Positions 1 through 9,081 of a DNA stretch of 37,642 nucleotides are shown in pieces. Origin of the DNA: CAYRKT01 sp964425005 (GTDB lineage: Bacteria > Synergistota > Synergistia > CAYRKT01). The translations under genes were made by a program, and so were the position numbers. The notes under the pieces were generated by a model, which did not search any database, was not told where the DNA came from, and saw only the letters and a list, made by a program, of their open reading frames with translations. The stretch's first letter is position 1, and the number at the start of each line of letters is the position of its first letter. Where the stretch lies: positions 1 to 37,642 of the forward strand of contig CAYRKT010000009.1 in assembly GCA_964425005.1 (NCBI GenBank), read 5' to 3'.

Positions 1-510
1 GCCGAGGGGGAGGAGAGGGCGGGGGTCTGGGTCTCCATCTCCGATCCCCTCTCGGGCAGGGTGCTGTGGAGCCAGGGAATATGGCCCGAGGAGACGAGAA
101 GGGGGAGCTCCTGGGAGGAGAGGAAGAGGCTTTCCACCCTGGCCGTCGACCTCCTGATGGCCGCGTGGTCGATCTCGCCGCCGGTGGTGCCCGAGCGCAA
201 GGTCAGGGCGGAGGAGGAGAGGAGGGCCAGGGAGGGGCTTATCTCGAGGGTGGTGATGATAAGGAGCCCCAGGGAGGTCATAGTGGAGGGGGGGCTCGAC
301 AGGTCCTTCTCCCCGGGGATGAAGGTTATAATATACAGGGAGGGCAGGGCCGTGGTCACCCCGGGAGACGGCAGGAAGCTGGGATACGAGGAGATCACGG
401 TGGCCCAGGGCACCATCCACCAGGTGAGGGAGAGGTTCAGCTACGTCCTGATCGAGAAGGCCTTCAGGAAGGACTTAAAGGTGGGAGATAAGGTCGTAGT
501 GATTCGCTAG
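1..510 (+). CDS. C-terminal part of an unknown, possibly envelope-associated protein (5' truncated)
   Basis: The frame is open from the first base of the window to the TAG at 508-510, so the true start lies outside. The visible 169 residues include a polar, Arg/Glu-rich linker. They end in a beta-rich segment with alternating charged and hydrophobic residues, closing with KVGDKVVVIR. That ending resembles the small C-terminal beta domain of FlgT-like and other periplasmic proteins, but the likeness is weak and no function can be assigned. The next gene starts 21 bases downstream, so this may be the head of the long plus-strand gene series. Confidence 0.6.
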   Translation, partial: AEGEERAGVWVSISDPLSGRVLWSQGIWPEETRRGSSWEERKRLSTLAVDLLMAAWSISPPVVPERKVRAEEERRAREGLISRVVMIRSPREVIVEGGLDRSFSPGMKVIIYREGRAVVTPGDGRKLGYEEITVAQGTIHQVRERFSYVLIEKAFRKDLKVGDKVVVIR

Positions 511-531
511 AGCTCATCGGGAGGAAACGGC

Positions 532-2223
532 TTGGAGGAGAGGCTCAGAAGGGTTCTCTCGGAGATAGACGGAAAGGGGTACGGCGCCTACAGGTCCCTG
601 GTAGGCGCCTACTCTTTGTCCTGCGGCCTGGAACTTCGCGTCGACCACGTCCAGCCCGATCCCTTCGCACCGCCGTCGAGGATCAGGGCTAAGGTACCCC
701 CCAGGCTGCTTGGCCTTCCGCGCTGGAGCTTCGACGACCCGATCAGGAGGATGGCCTGCGAGGACTTCCTCCTCAGGTCCCTGGGCGAGGCTCTAAGGCG
801 CCTGAGGGGGAGGCATAGGGCCTTCGTCTACGAGCCGGACCAGGAGGTGCTGAGGAGGAGCGCTCTGAGGGTGGAGGACGGGGGGGTGGAGGTGAGGCTT
901 TACGCCGATCTTCCCGCCTCCGGGAGGAGGGTGCTTGGCCTCGAGGCGCTGAGGCTCTTCCTGGAGGTACTGCCCAGAGCCCTACTGGAGGGGTTGACCT
1001 ACGGCCGCCTCGACAGGGCCGCCTTCAAGGAGCACGTGGAGACGGTGGAGGACAACTGCCACCTGCGGGGGAAGCTCGAGGAGATGGGGCTGGTCTGCTT
1101 CGTGGCCGACGGGGCGATCCTCCCCCGCGCGAGCGGGACATCCACCAGGCCCATGTCGCAGGGGGCCATACCCTTCGAGAGCCCCCCGGAGCTGGCCGTG
1201 GAGGTGGAGCTCAAGAACAGGGGCAGGGTCAGGGGGATGGGGATACCCCGAGGGGTGACGCTCATAACCGGAGGGGGCTACCACGGCAAGAGCACCCTCC
1301 TCGAGGCCATCGAGCTCGGGGTCTACCCGCACGTGCCGGGGGACGGCAGGGAGCTGGTGGCCACCGTCGAGGGGGCGGTCAAGGTGAGGGCCGAGGACGG
1401 GAGGGTCGTGCGCGGCGTGGACATATCCCCCTTCATATCCAACCTGCCCCAGGGCATCCGCACCGACCTCTTCTCCACCGACGACGCCTCCGGCTCCACC
1501 TCCCAGGCGGCCTCCATACAGGAGGCGGTGGAGATGGGGGCCACCCTGCTGCTCCTGGACGAGGACACCTCGGCCACCAACTTCATGATCCGGGACAGGC
1601 GCATGCAGGCCCTGATATCCAAGGGGAAGGAGCCCATAACCCCCTTCATAGACCAGGTGAGGAACCTCTCGGAGCTCGGGATATCCACGGTCATGGTCGT
1701 GGGGGGAAGCGGCGACTATCTGGACGTGGCCGACGTGGTTATAATGATGGACGAGTTCAGGCCCCTGGACGTCACGAAAAGGGCCAGGGAGATAGCCCGA
1801 GAGATCCCCTCCGGAAGGGAGAGGGAGGCGTCCGGATACGAAAGGCCGAAGGAGAGGGTCCCCCTGCCGGGAAGCCTCTCGGTTAGGGTGGGGGGCAAGG
1901 CGAGGGCCAAGGCCAGGGGGACGAGCGCCCTGGTCCTGGGGAGGGAGGAGGTGGACATCTCCGTCCTGTCCCAGCTGGTGGAGGACGGACAGGCCAGGGC
2001 GATAGCCCAGATGTGGCGTTTCGCCGCCGAGAGGGGCCTCCTGGACGGGAGGAGGAGCCTCAGGGAGGTATCGACCCTCCTCCTCCGGGAGGTCGAGGAG
2101 AGGGGGTTCGAGGCCCTGTTCGGGGACGAGGGGCTGTGCGGCGGGGACCTGGCCCTGCCCAGGGCCTTCGAGATAGCCGCGGTGGCCAACCGAAGCAGTT
2201 CCCTCAGGGTGAGGACGCGATAG
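532..2223 (+). CDS. ABC-class P-loop ATPase (COG3044 / PF09818 type), function unknown
   Basis: The start is TTG at 532, preceded by a GGGAGG ribosome-binding site at about 519-524. The product has 563 residues and no membrane segments. A glycine-rich Walker A, GGGYHGKST, lies at residues 247-255. An ABC-signature-like stretch, SGSTSQA, lies near residue 321, and a Walker B, LLLLDEDTSATNF, at 339-351. A large N-terminal region precedes the ATPase core. This is the layout of the stand-alone predicted ATPases of the ABC class, which are soluble, lack a transporter partner and are uncharacterised. Database entries sometimes label the family an isopentenyl-diphosphate isomerase, which nothing here supports. 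It sits 12 bases upstream of the acyl-CoA synthetase gene, probably co-transcribed. Confidence 0.85.
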   Translation: MEERLRRVLSEIDGKGYGAYRSLVGAYSLSCGLELRVDHVQPDPFAPPSRIRAKVPPRLLGLPRWSFDDPIRRMACEDFLLRSLGEALRRLRGRHRAFVYEPDQEVLRRSALRVEDGGVEVRLYADLPASGRRVLGLEALRLFLEVLPRALLEGLTYGRLDRAAFKEHVETVEDNCHLRGKLEEMGLVCFVADGAILPRASGTSTRPMSQGAIPFESPPELAVEVELKNRGRVRGMGIPRGVTLITGGGYHGKSTLLEAIELGVYPHVPGDGRELVATVEGAVKVRAEDGRVVRGVDISPFISNLPQGIRTDLFSTDDASGSTSQAASIQEAVEMGATLLLLDEDTSATNFMIRDRRMQALISKGKEPITPFIDQVRNLSELGISTVMVVGGSGDYLDVADVVIMMDEFRPLDVTKRAREIAREIPSGREREASGYERPKERVPLPGSLSVRVGGKARAKARGTSALVLGREEVDISVLSQLVEDGQARAIAQMWRFAAERGLLDGRRSLREVSTLLLREVEERGFEALFGDEGLCGGDLALPRAFEIAAVANRSSSLRVRTR

Positions 2224-2235
2224 GGGGGAGGGCTT

Positions 2236-4326
2236 GTGAGAGAGGATCTTAGGCGTTTGCTGGAGCCCCGTTCGGTGGCGGTGGTGGGTGCTTCCTCCAA
2301 CCCGGACAGCATCAGCGGGAAGCCCCTCAAGCTGCTCAAGGCCTACGGCTTCGGCGGGAGGGTCTACCCGGTGAACCCCAAGTACGAGGAGCTGCTGGGC
2401 TTCAGGTGCTACCCCAGCCTGGAGAGCCTGCCTGAGGTGCCCGACGTGGTCCTGGTGGGGGTCAGGGCCGAGCTGGTGGAGGGATACGTCAGGGAGTGCG
2501 CCAAGCTCGAGGTCCCCTTCGTGGTGATCTTCTCCTCGGGCTTCTCCGAGAGCGAGGGGGGCATACCCGAGGAGAGGCTGGTGGAGATAGCCAGAGCCGG
2601 GGGGACCAGGATAGTGGGCCCCAACTGCCAGGGGCTGGCCAACGTGGAGAGGGGGATACCCTTATCCTTCTCGGCCTCCCTGGAGAGGAGCAGGATGCAC
2701 CGCGGCAGGATATGCTACGCCTCCCAGAGCGGGGCCTTCGGGTACGCCTCCTTCGGGATGGCCGTCGACGAGGGGATAGGGTTCAAGCACGTGGTCACCA
2801 CGGGGAACCAGTGCGACCTGGACGTGGTGGACTTCGGGCTCTGGTGGGTGGAGGAACCCGACGTGGACCTGATAGTCCTCTACCTGGAGGGGTTGAAGGA
2901 CGGGGATAAGTTCCTGAGGCTCTGCGAGGAGGCCAGGAGGTTCGACAAGCCCCTTGCGGTGCTCAAGGTGGGAAGGAGCCCCACCGCCAAGGCTGCAGCC
3001 CAAAGCCACACGGCGGCGCTCACCGGCGAGGAGCGGGTGTGGGACGCCGTTTTCTCCCGCTACGGAGTGATAGAGCTCAAGGACTCGCAGGACATAGTGG
3101 ACGTGGCGAGGGCCTTCTCCGCCCCCAGGAACAGGGTGAGGAGGGGCGGGAGGAACGTGGCGGTGCTCACCACCTCGGGGGGCGGCGGGATAATCATGGC
3201 CGATCGCCTCTTCGAGCTGGGGCTTTCGGTGGAGGAGCTGCCCAGGTCCACCCAGGAGCGGATAAGGCCCTACATACCCCCCTTCGGATCCACCAGGAAC
3301 CCGGTGGACATGACGGCCCAGGTGATAAACGACCCGGCGGGCTTTCCGGCCTGTCTGGAGGCGGTCAACGACGACGAGGGCGTGGACGCCGTGGCCTGCA
3401 TAATCTCCAACATAGTGGGGAGCTCCGGGGCCCAGATGGCCAAGGACCTGGTGGACTTCTACAGGGAGAAGGCCAGGAAGCCCGTGCTCTGCTGCTGGAT
3501 AATGGACGAGGAGCACGGGGAGGAGTTCTGGGGGCTCTTGAGGGAGGCCTCGGTGCCCCTCTACCACAGCATAGCCAGGACCGCCAAGGCCCTGGAAGGG
3601 CTTTGCAGGCACTCCTCTGAGGTCCACTTAAGGGGCGAGGTGGAGGCCCTGCCCGGGGAGGCCCTCTCCCTGCTGGGAGATGAGCCCAGCGAGCACACTT
3701 CCAAGGCCTTCCTGAGGGCCCTGGGGATACCGGTGGTGGAGGGAAGGCTTTGCGAGACCCTGAAGGAAGCCCTGGAGGCGGCGAGGGAGCTCGGCTACCC
3801 GGTGGCGGTCAAGGTCTCCTCGCCCGACATCCTCCACAAGACCGAGGCCGGGGCCGTGGCCATCGGGGTGAGGGACGAGGGGGAGCTCGAGGAGGCCTTC
3901 GAGCGGGTTTTAGAGAGGGCCAAGGCCTACCGCCCCGGGGCGAGGATAAGCGGAGTGCTGGTGGAGAGGATGGCCAGGGGAGTGGAGATGATGGTGGGCG
4001 GAAAGAGGGACGAGCTCTTCGGCCCGGTGGTGGCGGTGGGCTTAGGGGGCATCTTCGTGGAGGTACTGAAGGACGTGGCGATATCGCCGGCCCCGGTGGA
4101 CGAGGGGCTGGCCCTCAAGATGATCGAGGGCCTCAGGGGATATCCCCTGCTGAGGGGGGCGAGGGGCAGGAGGCCCGCCGACGTGGGGGCTGTGGCCAAG
4201 GTGGTATCCAGGCTGTCGCAGATAATGGCGTCCTTCCCGGAGATAGTCGAGGTGGACGTGAACCCCCTCTTCGTGGACGAGTCGGGGGCCGTGGCGGCGG
4301 ACGCCCTGGTGATAAGGAGGACCTGA
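2236..4326 (+). CDS. ADP-forming acyl-CoA synthetase, fused alpha-beta subunits
   Basis: This 696-residue protein starts with GTG at 2236 behind GGGGGAG. It follows the single-chain ADP-forming acetyl/acyl-CoA synthetase plan: N-terminal CoA-binding Rossmann domain (about 1-130), succinyl-CoA-ligase-like domains (about 150-460), then an ATP-grasp domain (about 475-690). The phospho-accepting His of the alpha part is visible in SHTAALTGEE as His258. The second catalytic His of the beta part is His534 in ILHKTEAGAV. The family converts acyl-CoA + ADP + Pi to acid + CoA + ATP, giving substrate-level phosphorylation. With iorAB downstream in the same gene series, aryl- or branched-chain acyl-CoA from amino acid oxidation is the inferred substrate. 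A protein-acetylating Pat-type enzyme is unlikely because no GNAT domain is present. Confidence 0.93.
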   Translation: MREDLRRLLEPRSVAVVGASSNPDSISGKPLKLLKAYGFGGRVYPVNPKYEELLGFRCYPSLESLPEVPDVVLVGVRAELVEGYVRECAKLEVPFVVIFSSGFSESEGGIPEERLVEIARAGGTRIVGPNCQGLANVERGIPLSFSASLERSRMHRGRICYASQSGAFGYASFGMAVDEGIGFKHVVTTGNQCDLDVVDFGLWWVEEPDVDLIVLYLEGLKDGDKFLRLCEEARRFDKPLAVLKVGRSPTAKAAAQSHTAALTGEERVWDAVFSRYGVIELKDSQDIVDVARAFSAPRNRVRRGGRNVAVLTTSGGGGIIMADRLFELGLSVEELPRSTQERIRPYIPPFGSTRNPVDMTAQVINDPAGFPACLEAVNDDEGVDAVACIISNIVGSSGAQMAKDLVDFYREKARKPVLCCWIMDEEHGEEFWGLLREASVPLYHSIARTAKALEGLCRHSSEVHLRGEVEALPGEALSLLGDEPSEHTSKAFLRALGIPVVEGRLCETLKEALEAARELGYPVAVKVSSPDILHKTEAGAVAIGVRDEGELEEAFERVLERAKAYRPGARISGVLVERMARGVEMMVGGKRDELFGPVVAVGLGGIFVEVLKDVAISPAPVDEGLALKMIEGLRGYPLLRGARGRRPADVGAVAKVVSRLSQIMASFPEIVEVDVNPLFVDESGAVAADALVIRRT

Positions 4327-4336
4327 GGGAGGCGGG

Positions 4337-5398
4337 ATGGAGCTGGACGAGGGATACGTGGTCGTCCGCCCCCTGAGCCGAATAGAGGAGGAGGTGGGCC
4401 CCAAGGTCTCGCTGGTGGCCCGGGTGGCCGATAGGAGGAAGAGCCCGGGGGACGACTCCTTGAGGCTGGTTTTGAGGGACACCACCTCCTCCGTCCACGC
4501 CTACGTGAGCATCGAGAGGCTCAGGTCAGCCGGGCTTTCGGTGGAGGCCAACGACGTGGTGCGGGTGAGGGGGGAGAGGAGGGTCTCCGGCGCCAACAGG
4601 ATCTACGTCCAGGTGGAGCACCTGGAGAGGGTGGAAACCCTGACCGACGAGGACAAGAGGGCCATCTTCGGCGAGGGGAGGCTCCCACCGGAGGCGGTGG
4701 AGGCGAGGTTCAGGAGGACGCTCGAGGCCATAAGGAGGAGCGACCCGCTCCTGGGGGATCTGGTGGAGGAGGTGCTCAAAAGCTACGCCCCAGAGGCGCT
4801 CAGGAGCAGGCCGGCCGGCGTCAGGATGCACCACTCCTCCGTGGGGGGACTCCTGGAGCACACCGTGGAGGTGGCGGAGCTGGGGAGGACCATAGCCAGG
4901 AAGTACTCGAGGCTCTACAGGATAGACGAGGGGGTATTGCTGGCGGCGGCGGTGCTCCACGACGTGGGGAAGCTCAAGGAGATAGGGGAGGACCACAGGA
5001 TAGGTCTGGAGGGGAGGGTCCTCGGACACCTGGCCTACGGCCTGATGGCGGTCCAAAGCGCCGTCGACAGGATCTCCTCCAGGGGAGGCGCGCTGCCGGA
5101 GGAGAGAAAGCTCCTTAACCTCCTCCACTGCCTCGCCTCCCACCACGGGGATGTGGAGAAAGGAGCCCTGGTGAGGCCCATGACGGCCGAAGCGATAATA
5201 CTCCACTACGCCGACGAGATATCGGCCGAGCTGAGCAAGAGGGAACAGGCCTGGGAGGCCCACCTGGCCGAGAGGTCCTACGATCCCTCCGCGGCGGCGG
5301 ACCAGGAGGGGGTCTACCAGGGGCTCGAGAGGGAGAGGAGGTACTGGAGGTTCGAGCTGGAGAGGGGAGAGCGTCTTGCCGAGGAGCATAAAGCATAG
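4337..5398 (+). CDS. OB-fold plus HD-domain protein, YhaM-like 3'-5' exoribonuclease candidate
   Basis: The start is ATG at 4337 with GGGAGG just upstream. Of 353 residues, about 15-95 form an OB-fold nucleic-acid-binding domain (LVARVADRR ... YVQVEHLERV). The C-terminal half is an HD metal-dependent phosphohydrolase domain. It carries metal-binding residues His165 (HHSSVGGLLEHT), His208-Asp209 (LHDVGKL) and a late HH pair in LASHHGDVEKGA. This order is that of YhaM/CBF1-type 3'-5' exoribonucleases, which trim RNA or DNA in Gram-positive bacteria. The function is inferred from architecture. Its last 23 bases overlap the TTG start of the next gene, so the two are translationally coupled. Confidence 0.85.
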   Translation: MELDEGYVVVRPLSRIEEEVGPKVSLVARVADRRKSPGDDSLRLVLRDTTSSVHAYVSIERLRSAGLSVEANDVVRVRGERRVSGANRIYVQVEHLERVETLTDEDKRAIFGEGRLPPEAVEARFRRTLEAIRRSDPLLGDLVEEVLKSYAPEALRSRPAGVRMHHSSVGGLLEHTVEVAELGRTIARKYSRLYRIDEGVLLAAAVLHDVGKLKEIGEDHRIGLEGRVLGHLAYGLMAVQSAVDRISSRGGALPEERKLLNLLHCLASHHGDVEKGALVRPMTAEAIILHYADEISAELSKREQAWEAHLAERSYDPSAAADQEGVYQGLERERRYWRFELERGERLAEEHKA

Positions 5399-7385
5399 GC
5401 TGATCTTGTCCTTCCTCGCCCTGGTCGCGGTGGTGGCCATAACCTCCTACGCCTCCCACAGGCAAAACGTCTCCGCCATGAGGCAAATCCTGGAGGAGAG
5501 CTTAAGGAGCTACGCCCGCACCGCCAGGCTAGTCCTCCAGATGGCGATGGATCACTACGCCAGGTCGGAGGGGGTATCGGAGGAGGAGGCCCTCAGGAGG
5601 GCCGTGGACGTCCTCCTGGGCCCGTCGGCGGACGGCGCCAGGGACATCTCGAGGGGGGCCATCCTGCTGGGGAAAAGCGGCTATCCCTTCGTCATAGACT
5701 GCGGGGAGAGGAAAGCCCTCGGGCATCCCTTCCTCGAGGGGGGGAGGGATCTTAGGCCCTTCGAGGCCCGGGGCAGGGACGTGATAGAGGAGATGTGCGC
5801 CCTGAGGGAGGGGACGATAGAGTACTCCTGGAGGAACCCCAACGAGGTGGAGCCCAGGGACAAGCTGGCCTACCTGGTGCCCCTGAGGCTCGGGGGGAAG
5901 GACCTGGTGGTGGGGATCTCCTTATACCCCGACGACTACGTCGAGCTCTTCAGGGCGGCCACCGTCAATAACCTGAGGATATGGATCTTCGTGCTGGCAT
6001 CCCTGGGGCTCTTCTTCGCCCTCATCTATCTGGACCTCACCGGGAAGATATCTGCCCTCGTCAGGCTGATCAGGGAGACCAGGCTGGAGGAGGGGGTCGT
6101 GGGGAGGATACCGAAGGAGCTATCGGGGGAGGACGAGCTATCCGAGGCGGCCAGGGCCATAAGCGAGATAGCCTCGAAGCTGGTTGGCGCCTACGAGGAG
6201 ATAGAGGCCTACGCCGGGGAGACCACCGCCATGAACGAGCAGCTCATGTCCCAGCAGGAGGAGCTCACGGGCCTCTACGAGGCCCTCTCCCAGAGGACGA
6301 GCACCCTGACCTCGATGGTGGAGGCGGTCTCCGCGGTGACCGGCGGGATGGACCCCAAGGGCACTGCCTTCTCCGTGATGGAGGGGCTCATGGAGCGCTT
6401 CGGGGCCTACGGGGCCATGATGGGGATGGTGAGGGACGACAGGATAGAGGTGCTCTTCCTGGGCGGCTACGAGAGCCCGCTCTACGAAAAGCCGCCCTCC
6501 GTGAGCCTGAGCGGCGGACCGAGGTCCCTGATAGGGAAGGCGGTTCTCACCAGGAGCGTTCAGCTCTGGGACCTCGGCAGGTTCGACAACTGGTATCTGC
6601 TCTACGACCCGAAGGTCCAGTCGGAGATAGCCGTACCCCTCATCCACCTGGGCAGGGTGGTGGGGGTGATGGCCCTGAGCTTCGACAGGCCCTGGAGCGA
6701 GGTGAAGGTCTCCGTCCAGGCCCTGGAGCTCACGGCCCCCCTCCTGGGGAGCATCCTGGCCTCGGCGGAGTACGCCGAGAAGACCGAGAGGCTCTACAAG
6801 CTCCTGGTGGAGAAGCTCCTGGACCTGTCGGAGCTTAGGGACTACGAGACCACCTCCCACATGAGGAGGACCGAGCTCTACGCGAGGAAGCTCTGCTCGG
6901 CCCTGGGGGTGAGGGGAGATCTCCTGGAGGAGATAGCCCTCTACGCCCCCCTGCACGACATAGGGAAGCTCAGGGTTCCACCCGACATAGTCAGGAAGAA
7001 CGGGCCTTTGACCCCTTTGGAGTTCGAGGAGATGAAGAGGCACGTGCTCTACGGGGCGGAGATAATAGGGGAAGCCCCCGAGCTCAGGGTGGCCCGAAAC
7101 ATATGCCTCTACCACCACGAGAACTTCGACGGGAGCGGCTACCTGGGGGGCTTGAGGGGTGAGGAGATCCCCCTCGAGGCCAGGATCGTCAAGCTCATCG
7201 ACGTCTACGACGCCCTGCGGGAGGAAAGGCCCTACAAGAGGGCCTTCTCCCACGAGGAGGCCCTGGAGATCATCACCAGGGGGGACGCGAGGGTGAGGCC
7301 CGAGCACTTCGACCCGGCGGTCCTGAGGGCCTTCCTAGAGGTAGAAAGCGCCTTCGAGCAGATCTTCGAAGAGCACAGGGACTGA
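5376..7385 (+). CDS. Membrane-anchored GAF / HD-GYP-type cyclic-di-GMP phosphodiesterase homologue
   Basis: The start is TTG at 5376 inside the preceding gene, with a GGGGAGAG site before it. A transmembrane segment lies at about residues 8-26. An extracytoplasmic sensor region runs to about 190 and is followed by a second membrane segment at about 195-215. Next come a HAMP/coiled-coil linker, a GAF-like domain (about 305-470) and a C-terminal HD-GYP domain. The HD pair is His527-Asp528 (LHDIGKL). The second motif is HHENFDGSGYL (HHE at 580-582), and GYL at 588-590 replaces the signature GYP. The rest of the motif (GEEIPLEARIVKLIDVYDAL) is intact, so hydrolysis of c-di-GMP to GMP is likely but unproven. 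The stop overlaps the next ATG by one base. Confidence 0.9.
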   Translation: MPRSIKHRLILSFLALVAVVAITSYASHRQNVSAMRQILEESLRSYARTARLVLQMAMDHYARSEGVSEEEALRRAVDVLLGPSADGARDISRGAILLGKSGYPFVIDCGERKALGHPFLEGGRDLRPFEARGRDVIEEMCALREGTIEYSWRNPNEVEPRDKLAYLVPLRLGGKDLVVGISLYPDDYVELFRAATVNNLRIWIFVLASLGLFFALIYLDLTGKISALVRLIRETRLEEGVVGRIPKELSGEDELSEAARAISEIASKLVGAYEEIEAYAGETTAMNEQLMSQQEELTGLYEALSQRTSTLTSMVEAVSAVTGGMDPKGTAFSVMEGLMERFGAYGAMMGMVRDDRIEVLFLGGYESPLYEKPPSVSLSGGPRSLIGKAVLTRSVQLWDLGRFDNWYLLYDPKVQSEIAVPLIHLGRVVGVMALSFDRPWSEVKVSVQALELTAPLLGSILASAEYAEKTERLYKLLVEKLLDLSELRDYETTSHMRRTELYARKLCSALGVRGDLLEEIALYAPLHDIGKLRVPPDIVRKNGPLTPLEFEEMKRHVLYGAEIIGEAPELRVARNICLYHHENFDGSGYLGGLRGEEIPLEARIVKLIDVYDALREERPYKRAFSHEEALEIITRGDARVRPEHFDPAVLRAFLEVESAFEQIFEEHRD

Positions 7386-8500
7386 TGACCCAGGTAGGGA
7401 TCTTCTTCCTGCTCTTCATATCCACCTACGCCGCCCTGAACCTGTACGCCTGCGCGGGGCTGAGCAGAGCCCTCGCCTCCCCCAGGGGGAGGCTCATCCT
7501 TTGGGCCCTGTGGACGACCGGGGCCCTCTCCTTCGTGATCTCCAGGCGCTTTCCCCCGGAGGACGCTCGGCTGCTATACCTTCTGCTCCTCCTGGGGGGG
7601 CTGCACACATCCCTCCTCTTCCACTCCACCCTGGTCCTGGCCGTCTTCCATGGGCTTAGGCTCCTTGGGATGTCTAAGGGAAACCCCAGGAGGGAGGCGG
7701 CCTTAGCCCTCGCGGCCTTCGGCCTCGCCTCGACGCTGGGGGGGATCAACGCCTTCGTCCCCTCCTCGAGGGAGATAGAGGTGGAGGTAGGGAAGCCCAC
7801 GAGGGGCGAGATCCGGGTGCTCTTCATGTCCGACCTGCACCTGGATCTAACCACCCCGGTGTGGTGGCTCAAGAGGGTGGTGGAGATGGCGAACGGCGCC
7901 AGCCCCGACCTGATAGCCCTGGGCGGGGACGTGGCCGAGAGGGATCTGGATCGGTTCGGGAGGGGAGAGATCTTCGACCTGCTGGGGGAGCTCAAGGCCC
8001 CCCTGGGGGTGGTGGCGATCCCCGGAAACCACGACTACTACGGGGGCTTCGAGGGGATAAGGAGGGCCCTCGAGAGGAGGGGCATCGTCCTGCTGACGGA
8101 CGAGGCCCTGGAGCTGGGGGATATGGTCATCGTGGGCAGAAAAGACAGGCACGCCCTCTACTTCGGCGAGGGGAGGCTTCCCCTGGAGGAGCTCCTGCGG
8201 GAGGGGCTTCCTCGCGACAGGGTGTGGGTCCTCCTGGACCACCGTCCGGTGGAGAGGGAGCTCGCCTCCCGGCTGGGCTTCGACCTGATGCTCTCGGGGC
8301 ACACCCACAACGGGCAGATGTTCCCCCTCAACCTGGTGGTGGCCGCCCTCTTCCCCAACCCCTTCGGCCTTGAACGGGTGGGGTCCATGTGGCAGTATAC
8401 TTCCTGCGGGGTGGGGCTTTGGGGACCTCCCCTCAGGACCACCTCGAGGCCTGAGCTGGTCCTGTTGAGGATCAGGGGAAGGGGTGCGGATCCAAGGTGA
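7385..8500 (+). CDS. Membrane-anchored metallophosphoesterase (YkuE/YaeI-like)
   Basis: A 371-residue protein whose ATG overlaps the upstream stop (TGATG). The first 125 residues hold about four hydrophobic helices. A calcineurin-like phosphoesterase domain follows, with SDLHLD (Asp150, His152), GGDV (about 178-181), GNHDYYG (about 215) and SGHTHNGQ (His306, His308), which supply the usual two-metal ligands. The order membrane helices then phosphoesterase is that of YaeI/YkuE-type enzymes. Some of these act on lipid A precursors or other envelope phosphates, but the substrate here is unknown. It overlaps the next gene by four bases (GTGA). Confidence 0.9.
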   Translation: MTQVGIFFLLFISTYAALNLYACAGLSRALASPRGRLILWALWTTGALSFVISRRFPPEDARLLYLLLLLGGLHTSLLFHSTLVLAVFHGLRLLGMSKGNPRREAALALAAFGLASTLGGINAFVPSSREIEVEVGKPTRGEIRVLFMSDLHLDLTTPVWWLKRVVEMANGASPDLIALGGDVAERDLDRFGRGEIFDLLGELKAPLGVVAIPGNHDYYGGFEGIRRALERRGIVLLTDEALELGDMVIVGRKDRHALYFGEGRLPLEELLREGLPRDRVWVLLDHRPVERELASRLGFDLMLSGHTHNGQMFPLNLVVAALFPNPFGLERVGSMWQYTSCGVGLWGPPLRTTSRPELVLLRIRGRGADPR

Positions 8501-9066
8501 GGAGGCTGGTGGAGGCCATAAGGCGAGAGGGGAAGGCCTTAGGGGAAAAGATCCTGAGGGTGGACTCCTTCCTGAACCACCTGGTGGACGTGGAGCTCGC
8601 TGATGAGATGGGGCGCGCGCTGGCCGAGCTCTTTCGAGACCTGAGCCCTCAGAAGGTTCTCACCGCTGAGTCCTCGGGGATAGTACCTGCCCTCTTCGTC
8701 GCCAGACACCTCGGGGTGAAGATGCTCTTCGCCAGGAGGAAGCCCGGCGGCGAGGGGTACCTGAGCAGGAGGGTCCCATCCCCCACCAGGGGCGTGGAGG
8801 CGGAGCTCTGCGTGAGGAGGGAGTACCTGGGAGAGGGGGAGAGGGTCCTGATAGTGGACGACTTTTTGGCCGAGGGGCTCACGGCCCTGGCCCTGGCCTC
8901 CATGGTGGAGGAGGCAGGAGGGAGGGTCTGCGGCATGGGCTTTTGCGTCGAGAAGTCCTTCCAGGGGGGGAGGGAGAGGCTTTCGGGCTACAGGGTGGTC
9001 TCCCTGGCGGTGGTGGACTCCCTGGACCCCCTGGCGGTCAGGAGCGGTCTGGAGGAGGTGGTCTGA
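8497..9066 (+). CDS. xpt: Xanthine phosphoribosyltransferase
   Basis: A 189-residue protein starting with GTG at 8497 in a GTGA overlap. The N-terminal segment LRVDSFLNHLVDVEL and the ESSGIVPALFVA stretch match the Xpt family closely. The PRPP-binding loop is VLIVDDFLAEG (about residues 118-128). Xpt converts xanthine plus PRPP to XMP and so salvages purine bases. Length is normal for the family (about 190). No purine riboswitch precedes it, since it is embedded in the gene series and expressed from an upstream promoter. Confidence 0.92.
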   Translation: MRRLVEAIRREGKALGEKILRVDSFLNHLVDVELADEMGRALAELFRDLSPQKVLTAESSGIVPALFVARHLGVKMLFARRKPGGEGYLSRRVPSPTRGVEAELCVRREYLGEGERVLIVDDFLAEGLTALALASMVEEAGGRVCGMGFCVEKSFQGGRERLSGYRVVSLAVVDSLDPLAVRSGLEEVV

Positions 9067-9081
9067 ATAAGGTCGAACAGG

